42,259 bases of DNA from JAHLMP01 sp964608845. GTDB taxonomy: Archaea > Aenigmatarchaeota > Aenigmatarchaeia > GW2011-AR5 > JAHLMP01. Below are positions 24,405-31,984 of this stretch, one piece after another. The notes beneath the pieces were generated by a model. The model ran no database searches. It was not told where the DNA came from and saw nothing but the letters and a program-made list of their open reading frames with translations. Positions within the stretch are counted from its first letter, which is position 1; the number at the start of each line of letters is the position of its first letter. The DNA lies in the NCBI GenBank assembly GCA_964608845.1, contig CAZSPP010000014.1, positions 1-42,259 of the forward strand, written 5' to 3'. Position numbers and translations under genes: made by a program.

Positions 24405-24870
24405 TCTTATCTACCTCATTTTTCACTTCAACCACAATTTTATCTTCATATTCTTTTGGCACAATAAAACTCGGAAAAGGTACTTTTCTTCCATTTATTT
24501 TTACTTTTCCATGAGCAATTAATTGTCTTGCATGCTTTATAGTTTTGCTCAAACCCTTTCTAAAAACAATTGTTTGCAACCTTCTTTCTAATAAATCTTT
24601 TACATTAAGTTTTAAAACATCATCTAGATTATTTACATTTAATCCCATCTTTTTTAATTTTTCAATTAGTATATTTTCTTCCTTTAAATCTTTTTTTGCC
24701 AATAAAGTCATAGCTCTTCTCCTTATTTTCTTAAGCTCTGTTTCAGCCCTCCAAAGCTCTTGTTTTTTCTTTAATCCATATTCCTTTAGTAATTTTCTTT
24801 CTTCTTCTAGATTATCAAATGGCCTTACGGGTCTTTTATACTTTTTTTTCAATTTTTTTGGGTGGCCCAT
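24397..24870 (-). CDS. rps4: Ribosomal protein uS4
   Basis: 157 residues from ATG 24870, starting MGHPKKLKKKYKRPVRPFD. It has an S4-type RNA-binding fold (RRLQTIVFRKGLSKTIKHAR, ARQLIAHGKVKINGRKVPFPS) and is a primary 16S rRNA binder. It is shorter than the typical ~180-residue archaeal form. A GTG at 24879 is an alternative start. Confidence 0.96.
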   Translation of the reverse strand: MGHPKKLKKKYKRPVRPFDNLEEERKLLKEYGLKKKQELWRAETELKKIRRRAMTLLAKKDLKEENILIEKLKKMGLNVNNLDDVLKLNVKDLLERRLQTIVFRKGLSKTIKHARQLIAHGKVKINGRKVPFPSFIVPKEYEDKIVVEVKNEVDKNA

Positions 24871-24875
24871 TTTTC

Positions 24876-25355
24876 TCACTTCTTTTCAGCTTTTTTTCCA
24901 GTAGTTGATTTTTTCTTACTTACTCCAATCGTTTTCCCTTTTCTAAAACTTTTACCTCCTGTCCTCTGACCTCTTACAGGCAAGCCCATTTCATGCCTTA
25001 TTCCTCTATAACATCTTATCTTTTTAAGAAATTCTATATCACTTTTAACTTTTAATTCTAACTCTCCACCTACAGCATGAGTATCTAATCCTGTTACAGG
25101 ATCTTTTCTTCTATTTAATAACCACTTTGGTAAATCAGGATTTTTTATGAATTTTTCTATTTTATTTATATCTTCTTCTGTAAGATCACCTAATCTAGTT
25201 TTTCTATCTATCCCTAGCTTTTGACATATAGCATTCGCGAACATAAAGCTTATTCCTTTTATCCTTCTCAAGCCATTAATAACACTAAGTGAAGAATCTA
25301 AGTCTGTAGCAGCTATTCTAATAATTTTCTTTTCTTTGCTCTTTTCTTCAGCCAT
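24876..25355 (-). CDS. rps13: Ribosomal protein uS13
   Basis: 159 residues. RIAATDLDSSLSVINGLRRIKGI at the start and YRGIRHEMGLPVRGQRT near the end are the uS13 signatures; the Lys-rich tail reaches toward tRNA in the 30S head. First gene of the S13-S4-S11-RpoD operon, with its promoter in 25356-25409. Confidence 0.97.
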   Translation of the reverse strand: MAEEKSKEKKIIRIAATDLDSSLSVINGLRRIKGISFMFANAICQKLGIDRKTRLGDLTEEDINKIEKFIKNPDLPKWLLNRRKDPVTGLDTHAVGGELELKVKSDIEFLKKIRCYRGIRHEMGLPVRGQRTGGKSFRKGKTIGVSKKKSTTGKKAEKK

Positions 25356-25409
25356 ACTTAATAGACCTCGGTTATGATTTAAAAATTTTTTATTCTAAAG
25401 CTTTAATTT

Positions 25410-25577
25410 TCAATCTTCTACAATAGCTCCTACTGGGCATGCTGCAATAGCTTCTTTTATGCATTTTGCTTTTTTATTTTTTACATTAGATTTTCCTTCT
25501 TTTAGTTCAAAACCTTCTGGGCAAACAGCCACACATGCTCCACATCCTATACATTTTTCTTTCATTACTCTTACCAT
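25410..25577 (-). CDS. Single-cluster ferredoxin
   Basis: 55 residues. CIGCGACVAVCP (Cys 9, 12, 15, 19) and CIKEAIAACPVGAI (Cys 39, 47) fit a ferredoxin with one [4Fe-4S] cluster held by Cys 9, 12, 15 and 47, and a likely disulfide between 19 and 39, as in hyperthermophile ferredoxins. It carries electrons for redox enzymes not seen here. It is transcribed divergently from the PRC-barrel gene. Confidence 0.93.
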   Translation of the reverse strand: MVRVMKEKCIGCGACVAVCPEGFELKEGKSNVKNKKAKCIKEAIAACPVGAIVED

Positions 25578-25684
25578 ATCAACCCAAAAATATTATTTTT
25601 ACAAAATATTTAAGTAAATAAACTAGAAAAATAAAAAAGTATTTAAATATTTTTACAAAATATAGTTATTAACTGGGTGAAGAA
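25578..25684. promoter_or_regulatory. Divergent promoter region
   Basis: It holds AAGTATTTAAATA (25637-25649), which should drive the PRC-barrel gene with a GGGTGAAGAA ribosome site before ATG 25685. AT-rich boxes (such as 25600-25615, ATATTTAAG-like) are for the ferredoxin on the other strand. AAGTATTTAA is the same core as in the 15272/15317 repeat and before 4538. Confidence 0.5.
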
Positions 25685-25972
25685 ATGACTACAGTAGAAG
25701 AATTTTCTAGTTTGGTTGGCAAGGATGTATTTACAGATAAAGGTTCTTATTGTGGAAAGATAAGTGATTTAGAACTAGATTTAGAGAGATTTAAAGTAAG
25801 GGCAATTGTTGTTGATGTTGTTAAAGGTTCATTTCTTTCTGATGTGGTGGGATCTAAGAAAGGGGTTGTGATTCCTTTTCAGCTCGTTCAGTCTGTAGGT
25901 GAGATAGTTATAATAAAATCTATTTCTCCGAGCTTGTTTGAAACAGAAAAAGAAACTATGGAAAGCGAATAA
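25685..25972 (+). CDS. PRC-barrel domain protein
   Basis: 95 residues. One PRC-barrel: LVGKDVFTDKGSYCGKISDLELDLERF, then VRAIVVDV and VVIPFQLVQSVGEIVIIKS. Archaeal stand-alone PRC-barrel proteins are linked to RNA processing and, in some lineages, to cell division. Neither role is demonstrated here. A clear promoter and Shine-Dalgarno precede it, and a TM-peptide operon follows. Confidence 0.85.
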   Translation: MTTVEEFSSLVGKDVFTDKGSYCGKISDLELDLERFKVRAIVVDVVKGSFLSDVVGSKKGVVIPFQLVQSVGEIVIIKSISPSLFETEKETMESE

Positions 25973-26015
25973 GTAAGAAAAAATTATTTTAAATAAGAAT
26001 GCAAAATATCTATTG

Positions 26016-26132
26016 ATGGAAAAAGAAACTATAAGAACAATAATGTGGTTATTTGTAGCAATAATGATAATATCAGTTTTATTGGCAATTTTATATCTTT
26101 ATGCAGGAAAGATTTTTGAAGTGACAATATAA
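26016..26132 (+). CDS. 38-residue single-pass membrane peptide
   Basis: Short frame MEKETIRTIMW... with one long hydrophobic helix (about 10-30) and a short polar tail. First of seven closely spaced plus-strand genes (26016-29596) encoding membrane-anchored proteins. The conserved spacing to the next gene (9 nt) supports it being real. Function unknown. Confidence 0.55.
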   Translation: MEKETIRTIMWLFVAIMIISVLLAILYLYAGKIFEVTI

Positions 26133-26141
26133 AGTGGTAAA

Positions 26142-26252
26142 ATGAAAGGGATAGAATGGTGGAGCCTTTTTGCAGTTATTATGGTTATTTTGATTGCTAT
26201 TGTTTTATTTGTGTTACTTAATAAGTTTGAATTGATTTTCACATATAGGTAA
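26142..26252 (+). CDS. 36-residue single-pass membrane peptide
   Basis: Starts MKGIEWWSLF, with a hydrophobic helix (about 8-27) and tail NKFELIFTYR. GTGGTAAA precedes the ATG. It has 9 nt before it and 5 nt after, so it belongs to the operon. No relatives are recognised. Confidence 0.55.
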   Translation: MKGIEWWSLFAVIMVILIAIVLFVLLNKFELIFTYR

Positions 26253-26257
26253 TTGAA

Positions 26258-26461
26258 ATGCAAGGGATTTCAGGATTAAGTTTACTTTTAGCAATAATTT
26301 TAGGGATAATATTTCTTCTTGTGATCTTATCTATTTTAGGGCAATTAAGTGATAATGTTTGTAAGATATGCAGATGGATATGTCAACCAATTGCAAATTT
26401 TATAAACAAACTAATTCCAATATTTAATCCAATAAATTGTAATTCATGTGGTGTATGCTAG
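26258..26461 (+). CDS. Small membrane protein with Cys tail
   Basis: 67 residues. The N-terminal membrane helix (about 7-32) is followed by a Cys-rich segment (CKICRWICQPIANFINKL) and a C-terminal NCNSCGVC. The Cys-rich part could bind metal or form disulfides with the other exported partners. Its stop is 1 nt before the next start. Confidence 0.6.
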   Translation: MQGISGLSLLLAIILGIIFLLVILSILGQLSDNVCKICRWICQPIANFINKLIPIFNPINCNSCGVC

Positions 26462-26462
26462 G

Positions 26463-27713
26463 ATGAAAGCTCAATTAGGTCATGAGCAAATCTTTAATAT
26501 AATAGTAAAGTTATTGATACCTTTACTTATTGTTTTTGGTGGTATTTTTTCACTTATATGGGTTGCTTATGGCGGTCTTCAAGAACTGAAAAGAGAAGCA
26601 ATGAAAACTAGAGTAGAAAAAGATGTAGAAGAGCTTACAAAGTTTTTAGATGATTTTTGTTTAAAGGATGGAGATTATTGGGTATGCGACACCTTTCAAT
26701 CATCTGTTTTAATAGGAAAGATAATAACATCAATATGGAATAATTGCTTAGCATGCGATTGTTGTGATAAAGGTTTACCTTCACCTATAAATCCTCAGCT
26801 TACAAGATTCTTTTATTATAATCCAGTAAAGTTAGATTTTACCGATTGTGAGAAATATGGGTTAAGAGAATCGTGCTATTCTGATTCTATTCTGAATGAG
26901 TGGACTGTTACTGCTTGGGGTATTAGGATGAGTAGTGATAGCTTATGTGGAAAAAAGGATTTTGGAAATGAAAATTGTGGAAAAATATGTAGCAAAGAAG
27001 ATTTTGGAAAACAAGAGTTAGATTATAGCTGTGAAGATGTTGAAGAAATGAGCTGTAGCCAATTTTGTGGCGGAGGAGAAAATATTGATTGGAAAGCAGG
27101 AATAATCACAGCAAGAGAATCACTTGAAGATTTAGAGTTTGATTGGAAAGATGGTAAAATACAAGTAAAAAGAAAATTGTGGAATAAACCAACATGTGAT
27201 TATTTTGATACAGGAAAATGTAAGATTGAGATATGTCCAATAGGATTTGATGAAACAGATAAAAGTGATGTTTTGTACGGATATTATGAAGTTTCTAGAA
27301 ATTCTAGAACTACTTGGATTTGTGATAATCCAAAAGATTGTGAAAAAAATATGAAATTTGAATATCAATGGATAACATCAAAGTCTTCAAGTGAATTAAA
27401 AGAAGATGAGATAATAATAATAATCAGAGCAATAAAAAAGAATGCTAGAAATGATTTGGATGTTGGTTATGTATTAAGAATAAAAAATGAAAAAGAATGT
27501 AAATTAAGTTTGTGCGAATGGTTAGTTGAGCCATATTACGCTTGTATTAAAAGAGATTTGAATTGTGAAGCAGAAATAACTCAAAAAATGAAATTACCCG
27601 AAAGAATAGTAAGCTTACCAATTACATACTCAGCAAAAATTAAGCTAGCATATTGCGGAAATAATGAATGTAGATGTGAAGATTCATTTACATGCCCAGA
27701 AGATTGTAAATAA
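26463..27713 (+). CDS. Membrane-anchored Cys-rich surface protein
   Basis: About 416 residues from ATG 26463. The N-terminus MKAQLGHEQIFNIIVKLLIPLLIVF resembles a class III (pilin-like) signal, x-Q-L-G-x-E before the hydrophobic helix. The large ectodomain has about 30 cysteines in pairs such as CDCCDKG, CKIEICP and CSQFCGGG, and ends CGNNECRCEDSFTCPEDCK, an EGF/EB-like disulfide knot. The frame reaches to GTG 26448 but the ATG is better placed. It may be a subunit of a surface filament or host-contact structure; this is inference. Confidence 0.65.
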   Translation: MKAQLGHEQIFNIIVKLLIPLLIVFGGIFSLIWVAYGGLQELKREAMKTRVEKDVEELTKFLDDFCLKDGDYWVCDTFQSSVLIGKIITSIWNNCLACDCCDKGLPSPINPQLTRFFYYNPVKLDFTDCEKYGLRESCYSDSILNEWTVTAWGIRMSSDSLCGKKDFGNENCGKICSKEDFGKQELDYSCEDVEEMSCSQFCGGGENIDWKAGIITARESLEDLEFDWKDGKIQVKRKLWNKPTCDYFDTGKCKIEICPIGFDETDKSDVLYGYYEVSRNSRTTWICDNPKDCEKNMKFEYQWITSKSSSELKEDEIIIIIRAIKKNARNDLDVGYVLRIKNEKECKLSLCEWLVEPYYACIKRDLNCEAEITQKMKLPERIVSLPITYSAKIKLAYCGNNECRCEDSFTCPEDCK

Positions 27714-27725
27714 GGATGATCAAAA

Positions 27726-29174
27726 ATGAAAGGTTTATCTATAACACTCTTAGCATCAATAGTTATATTTATAGGAGTTTTAGCAATTTCTTTAATCCTT
27801 TTCAATCCAGGAGGGATTGTTAGTTCTTTTACCGAGCTTTTGAATAAATTATTTGGAGAAAGTAGTTTTATAGATATAAAAGAAGGAAATAAGGCTCTTC
27901 ATGTACATTTAGAAATAGATGATGCTAGTTCTGATATAAGAAAAAGAGGTATATATATCTATGAATTTCATTTGTTTAACGAATTTTCTAATCATATAGT
28001 TAAAAAAGGAGATACTAAAACTACATTATACTTATCAGGATGGAAAAAGGATAAATGTGTAGTATTCGTTTCTGATAATACTGGATTAGCATATCAAGGA
28101 GGATTTTTTGGTGAAAGGTATAAAAAAGGAAATATGATTTATTATGTTGATCCAGGAACAATTATACAAGATGGAATAAAAAATTTAAAAGAGGTTTTAG
28201 AGAAATATGAAGGCAAATGCGAGTGTATAACAAAAGATGAACAAAAAGGAGAGTATACAGTTAAGTTTTCTGATGGCTGTAGAGGAACTGTAGTTTGCAA
28301 CGATGTTATTCCAACAATAGAAGCACAATTTGGATCAAAAGCATTTGATAAATGTAAAGAATATTCTGAGTGCAATGAATGTTGTCCAAATAAAAATTGT
28401 TGCGAATTATTAAACAAAAATGAATTGGGAGTTTATGAATATAAAATAAAATATGGAATAATTTGTGGTTATAATGAAAGTGGCAAAGAAGCATATTGGT
28501 TTGCTTGTACAAGTGAAAATGATGGAGTAAAAATAAGCACAGGAGATAAAAAATATGTTTGTATTTATAAGAATAATGTTGGGTTATGGATAGAAGAGTC
28601 GGCAAGCTTGCTCCAATCTGAAAAAAATAAAAAGGAGAAAGTAATTTGCAGAGTATATGCTACAAGGCTCGGTATGGTAGGAGAAACCACTGCTTATGGT
28701 CATATTATAAAACCAAATGACAGATTTGCATCACTTCCTTATAACTTTAAACAAGAAAGACAAAATTATTTAGAAAATCCTGTTAAAATAAATATTACAT
28801 ATAAAGGAAAAAGTGTTATAGTCCCAGTTCTTGATATTGGACCATGGAACGAGCTTGATAATTATTGGGAACCAAAAGAAAAAAGAAATAAATGGGGAGT
28901 AGATGATGCATCATTAAAAAACTTTCCGGAACAATGTATACCAATGGCTCAAGCAGCTTATTCAGAAGGATGGCATTATGGATATACCGTTTCAAGATCA
29001 GCTTATGATAAAGAAACGAATTTATGGAAAAGAATACCTTATGATCCGATAACAGGAAATCCAGGTACTCAAAGACCAGTAAAAAATCCGTCAGGAATAG
29101 ATATAGCAGATGGAACGTGGAATGATCTTGGGATGAAAGATAATGATTGGGTTGAATGGTATTTTGTAGAGTGA
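27726..29174 (+). CDS. Membrane-anchored protein with C-terminal RlpA-like double-psi barrel
   Basis: 482 residues. A signal anchor (about 5-27) precedes a beta-rich domain (about 50-160), then a Cys-rich segment (CSECNECCPNKNCC region, about 160-250). The final ~170 residues match the RlpA/double-psi beta-barrel pattern: YATRLGMVGETTAYGHIIKP, VPVLDIGPWNE (the catalytic-type Asp position) and GIDIADGTWNDLGM near the end. In bacteria RlpA is a lytic transglycosylase or glycan-binding protein. Archaea lack murein, so the substrate here is unknown. Confidence 0.7.
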   Translation: MKGLSITLLASIVIFIGVLAISLILFNPGGIVSSFTELLNKLFGESSFIDIKEGNKALHVHLEIDDASSDIRKRGIYIYEFHLFNEFSNHIVKKGDTKTTLYLSGWKKDKCVVFVSDNTGLAYQGGFFGERYKKGNMIYYVDPGTIIQDGIKNLKEVLEKYEGKCECITKDEQKGEYTVKFSDGCRGTVVCNDVIPTIEAQFGSKAFDKCKEYSECNECCPNKNCCELLNKNELGVYEYKIKYGIICGYNESGKEAYWFACTSENDGVKISTGDKKYVCIYKNNVGLWIEESASLLQSEKNKKEKVICRVYATRLGMVGETTAYGHIIKPNDRFASLPYNFKQERQNYLENPVKINITYKGKSVIVPVLDIGPWNELDNYWEPKEKRNKWGVDDASLKNFPEQCIPMAQAAYSEGWHYGYTVSRSAYDKETNLWKRIPYDPITGNPGTQRPVKNPSGIDIADGTWNDLGMKDNDWVEWYFVE

Positions 29175-29178
29175 TAAA

Positions 29179-29469
29179 ATGGCAGATTTATATACAATGC
29201 TCGGTTTTAGTGTTGGAATGATAACATTGATCTTAGGTATTATAATAACCACAAAAGTTATATCAGGAGAATTTAATATTTTTGAAGAATTTTTTGGTGT
29301 AAAGAAAAAAGAAATAGGAAGTTACTCAAATTTTTGTGAAAAAGATAACGATTGTATAATAGATGAAAAAAAGATTGGAGTTTGTGTTGCAGGCGAATGC
29401 ACATGCTTTTTAGATTCACATTGTGATGGAAAATGTGATATGAGTGTTGGAAGATGCATAAGTGATTAG
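29179..29469 (+). CDS. Small membrane-anchored Cys-knot protein
   Basis: 96 residues. A membrane segment (about 6-28) is followed by a linker and a compact Cys-rich domain: CEKDNDCIIDEKKIGVCVAG, then CTCFLDSHCDGKCDMSVGRC, an EB/EGF-like disulfide arrangement. It starts 4 nt after the RlpA-like gene. Probably an extracellular adhesion or scaffold module; not identified. Confidence 0.6.
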   Translation: MADLYTMLGFSVGMITLILGIIITTKVISGEFNIFEEFFGVKKKEIGSYSNFCEKDNDCIIDEKKIGVCVAGECTCFLDSHCDGKCDMSVGRCISD

Positions 29470-29470
29470 A

Positions 29471-29596
29471 ATGGATATAAAACTTTTGTATCGCGCAATA
29501 ATTTTTGTCGTTGTTTTAGCAATCTTTATTCTTTTAATATCAATAATAATGCAAAAAACAAACGGGTTTGAAATAATTTCAATATTTAAAAAATAA
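29471..29596 (+). CDS. 41-residue single-pass membrane peptide
   Basis: Starts MDIKLLYRAIIFVVVLAIFI, one hydrophobic helix (about 9-27) with tail KTNGFEIISIFKK. It lies 1 nt after the preceding gene and ends immediately before the convergent archease stop, so the operon closes here. Too short to assign. Confidence 0.5.
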   Translation: MDIKLLYRAIIFVVVLAIFILLISIIMQKTNGFEIISIFKK

Positions 29597-30025
29597 TCAC
29601 ACATCAAGTATTACTTGAGCTTCCCAAACATCATTTTTTTCAATCTTCATATTATGATAAGTCGCTGCTTTTACATGTGTTTTTATTTCATGCTTCTTTT
29701 CATCAATCTTTTCACCTTCGCAAATAGCATTTAAAACAAAATTACTTTCATTTATTTTTTTAATATCAACTTTAAAATTAGAAAAAATAACATATTCAGA
29801 ATCAGATAAAAACAAAAGCTCATTTAGCCAATTGAACATTAATGATATTAAGTCATTTGCTTCGCATTTTACATCTTTTTTTATTTTTCTATCTACTTTT
29901 GAAATATTTCCAATTATGCTGAATAGAGCAAAAGCAGAATTTTCAAATAGCTCATTTATATCTTTTCCATAAGCTTTGAATGCTATGTCTGCAGTTGTTA
30001 TATCTATAATTTCAAATTTTTTCAT
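29597..30025 (-). CDS. Archease, tRNA ligase cofactor
   Basis: 142 residues. The family fold starts near FEIIDITTADIAFKAYGKDI, where the usual HTADI motif reads TTADI, the first His replaced. Archease turns over the RtcB RNA ligase by helping form its guanylylated intermediate, and RtcB joins tRNA halves after intron removal. RtcB is not in the window, but the heavy intron load of the local tRNAs fits a need for this protein. It converges on the exported-protein cluster with no gap. Confidence 0.82.
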   Translation of the reverse strand: MKKFEIIDITTADIAFKAYGKDINELFENSAFALFSIIGNISKVDRKIKKDVKCEANDLISLMFNWLNELLFLSDSEYVIFSNFKVDIKKINESNFVLNAICEGEKIDEKKHEIKTHVKAATYHNMKIEKNDVWEAQVILDV

Positions 30026-30058
30026 AAATTCTAATTATTTGTCATTATATAAATTTTT

Positions 30059-30562
30059 ATGGGCAGTGTTTATTTTCAAAAGATCTACTATTCTTGGAAA
30101 AAAATTCAAGAAAAGAAATATGAAATAATTTTAGAACTTTTAAATAAAAACAATGTAAAAATTTCCGATAAATTAATTCTAGATTTGGGTTGTGGTCCAT
30201 TCTTTTTTGAAGAATTTCTAGAAAAAAATAAAATAGAAACAAAAAACTTTATACTTCTTGATAAGGATAAAGAATTGGCTAAGAAAAGAAATTTCGTTAT
30301 AGCAGATATTAATAATCTGCCATTCAAATCAGAAACATTTGATATTGTGTTTTGTATAGATAGTTTTCATTTTTTAAATAATGTTAGTGATTTAAAAAGG
30401 GTTATAAGGAAAAAAGGAATAATTTTAATAAGCCAATTTCTAAGAATGAATGATAACGAATTATTAAAAAAATTAAAAGAGTTCGATGATTTTAAAGTTT
30501 TAGATGAATTTTTATTTAATTGTAAAGAAAAAGAGATTATAATTTTATTGAGGAAGTGTTAA
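30059..30562 (+). CDS. Class I SAM-dependent methyltransferase
   Basis: 167 residues. Motif I LILDLGCGPFFFEEFL, motif II region FILLDKDKEL, motif III IADINNLPFKSETFDIVFC and the following SFHFLNN match a Rossmann SAM methyltransferase of the UbiE/ubiquinone type. Substrate unknown. The TATA-like box lies unusually close to the ATG at 30059, so the exact start is uncertain. It is immediately followed by proS. Confidence 0.8.
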   Translation: MGSVYFQKIYYSWKKIQEKKYEIILELLNKNNVKISDKLILDLGCGPFFFEEFLEKNKIETKNFILLDKDKELAKKRNFVIADINNLPFKSETFDIVFCIDSFHFLNNVSDLKRVIRKKGIILISQFLRMNDNELLKKLKEFDDFKVLDEFLFNCKEKEIIILLRKC

Positions 30563-31984
30563 ATGAAAAATAAATATAAAAAAGATAAAGAGTTTTCAAA
30601 ATGGTATAATAGCGTAGTTATAAATTCCGGCTTAGCAGACTTTTCTTTCATTAAAGGGTTTATGTTTATTAAACCATATGGATATGAAATATGGGAAAAC
30701 ATTCAAAAAATTTTAGATAAAAGGCTTAAAGAAACCGGACATAAAAATGCTTACGCTCCTGCATTAATTCCAGAACATCTGATAAAAAAAGAGAAAGAAC
30801 ATATAGAAGGATTCGCTCCAGAATGTTTTTGGGTATTGAAATCTGGTGAAAATGAAATAGGAGAGCCTCTTGCTTTAAGGCCAACATCAGAAACAATAAT
30901 ATATTCTTCATATGCAAAATGGATAAGGAGTTGGAGGGAATTGCCTTTACTTCTTAATTTCTGGAATTCTGTTTTTAGGGCAGAAATAAAAATGACAAAA
31001 TTATTTATTAGAACATGCGAATTTTTGTGGCAAGAGGGTCATACTGCGCATGCAACCGAAGAGGATGCAAAAAAAGAAATAGAATTAATTCTTTCAATTT
31101 ACAAAGAGCTTATTGAAGAATATCTAGCAATTCCTGTTTTTATAGGGAAGAAGAGTGAAAAAGAAAAATTTCCAGGAGCTAAGGAAACATATACTTTAGA
31201 AGCTTTGATGCCTGATAAAAAAGCATTGCAAATGGGAACTGTTCACAATCTTGCTCAAAATTTTTCTAAGGTTTTTGGAATAAAATTCTTAGATAAAGAT
31301 GAAAAGAAAAAATATGTTTGGCAGACATGTTGGGGAGTAAGTACAAGACTTATTGGAGCTTTGGTTATGGTTCATGGCGATGATAAAGGATTGATTTTAC
31401 CTCCAAAAATTTCCCCAATCCAAATAGTAATTATTCCAATATTATTCAAAGGCAAAGAAGATATAGTTTTAGAAAAATGCAGAGAAGTTAAATCGATATT
31501 AGAAAAGGATTTTAAAGTACTCTTGGATGAAAGAAAAGAATATACTCCTGGATGGAAGTTTAATGAGTGGGAATTAAAAGGAGTTCCTTTAAGAATAGAG
31601 ATTGGTCCGGAAGATATTAAAAATAAAAAAATAATTTTCTGTAGAAGAGATAATGGAGAAAAAATAGTAGTGGAAGAAAAAAATGTTTTGATAAAGGCAG
31701 GCGAAATATTATCAGCAATACAAGAAAACATGTTTAGAAAAGCAAAGGAATTTTTGGAAAAGAATGTTATATCAGTTAATAGTTTAAACGAATTCAAGAA
31801 AAATTTAGGAAAAGGATTTTTAAGGGCTTGTTGGTGCTTATCTGAAGAGTGTGAGGAAAAAATAAAAGAGGAGACAGAAGCAACAATAAGATTTATACCA
31901 ATTGAAAATGAGAGAATTTTCTCTAAATGTGTTTATTGTGGAAAAGATGCTAAAGCGGTTGCTTATTTTGCAAAAGCATACTAA
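30563..31984 (+). CDS. proS: Prolyl-tRNA synthetase, archaeal/eukaryotic type
   Basis: 473 residues, class II synthetase. Core features: motif 2 around RPTSETIIYSSYAKWIRSWRE with the Arg-containing loop, RTCEFLWQEGHTAHA, and motif 3 region GVSTRLIGALVMVHGDDKGL. The C-terminal zinc-binding domain reads ACWCLSEECEE...CVYCGKDAKA, as in archaeal ProRS. There is no INS editing domain. Good full-length match. Convergent with dnaG; the two stop codons interlock. Confidence 0.97.
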   Translation: MKNKYKKDKEFSKWYNSVVINSGLADFSFIKGFMFIKPYGYEIWENIQKILDKRLKETGHKNAYAPALIPEHLIKKEKEHIEGFAPECFWVLKSGENEIGEPLALRPTSETIIYSSYAKWIRSWRELPLLLNFWNSVFRAEIKMTKLFIRTCEFLWQEGHTAHATEEDAKKEIELILSIYKELIEEYLAIPVFIGKKSEKEKFPGAKETYTLEALMPDKKALQMGTVHNLAQNFSKVFGIKFLDKDEKKKYVWQTCWGVSTRLIGALVMVHGDDKGLILPPKISPIQIVIIPILFKGKEDIVLEKCREVKSILEKDFKVLLDERKEYTPGWKFNEWELKGVPLRIEIGPEDIKNKKIIFCRRDNGEKIVVEEKNVLIKAGEILSAIQENMFRKAKEFLEKNVISVNSLNEFKKNLGKGFLRACWCLSEECEEKIKEETEATIRFIPIENERIFSKCVYCGKDAKAVAYFAKAY

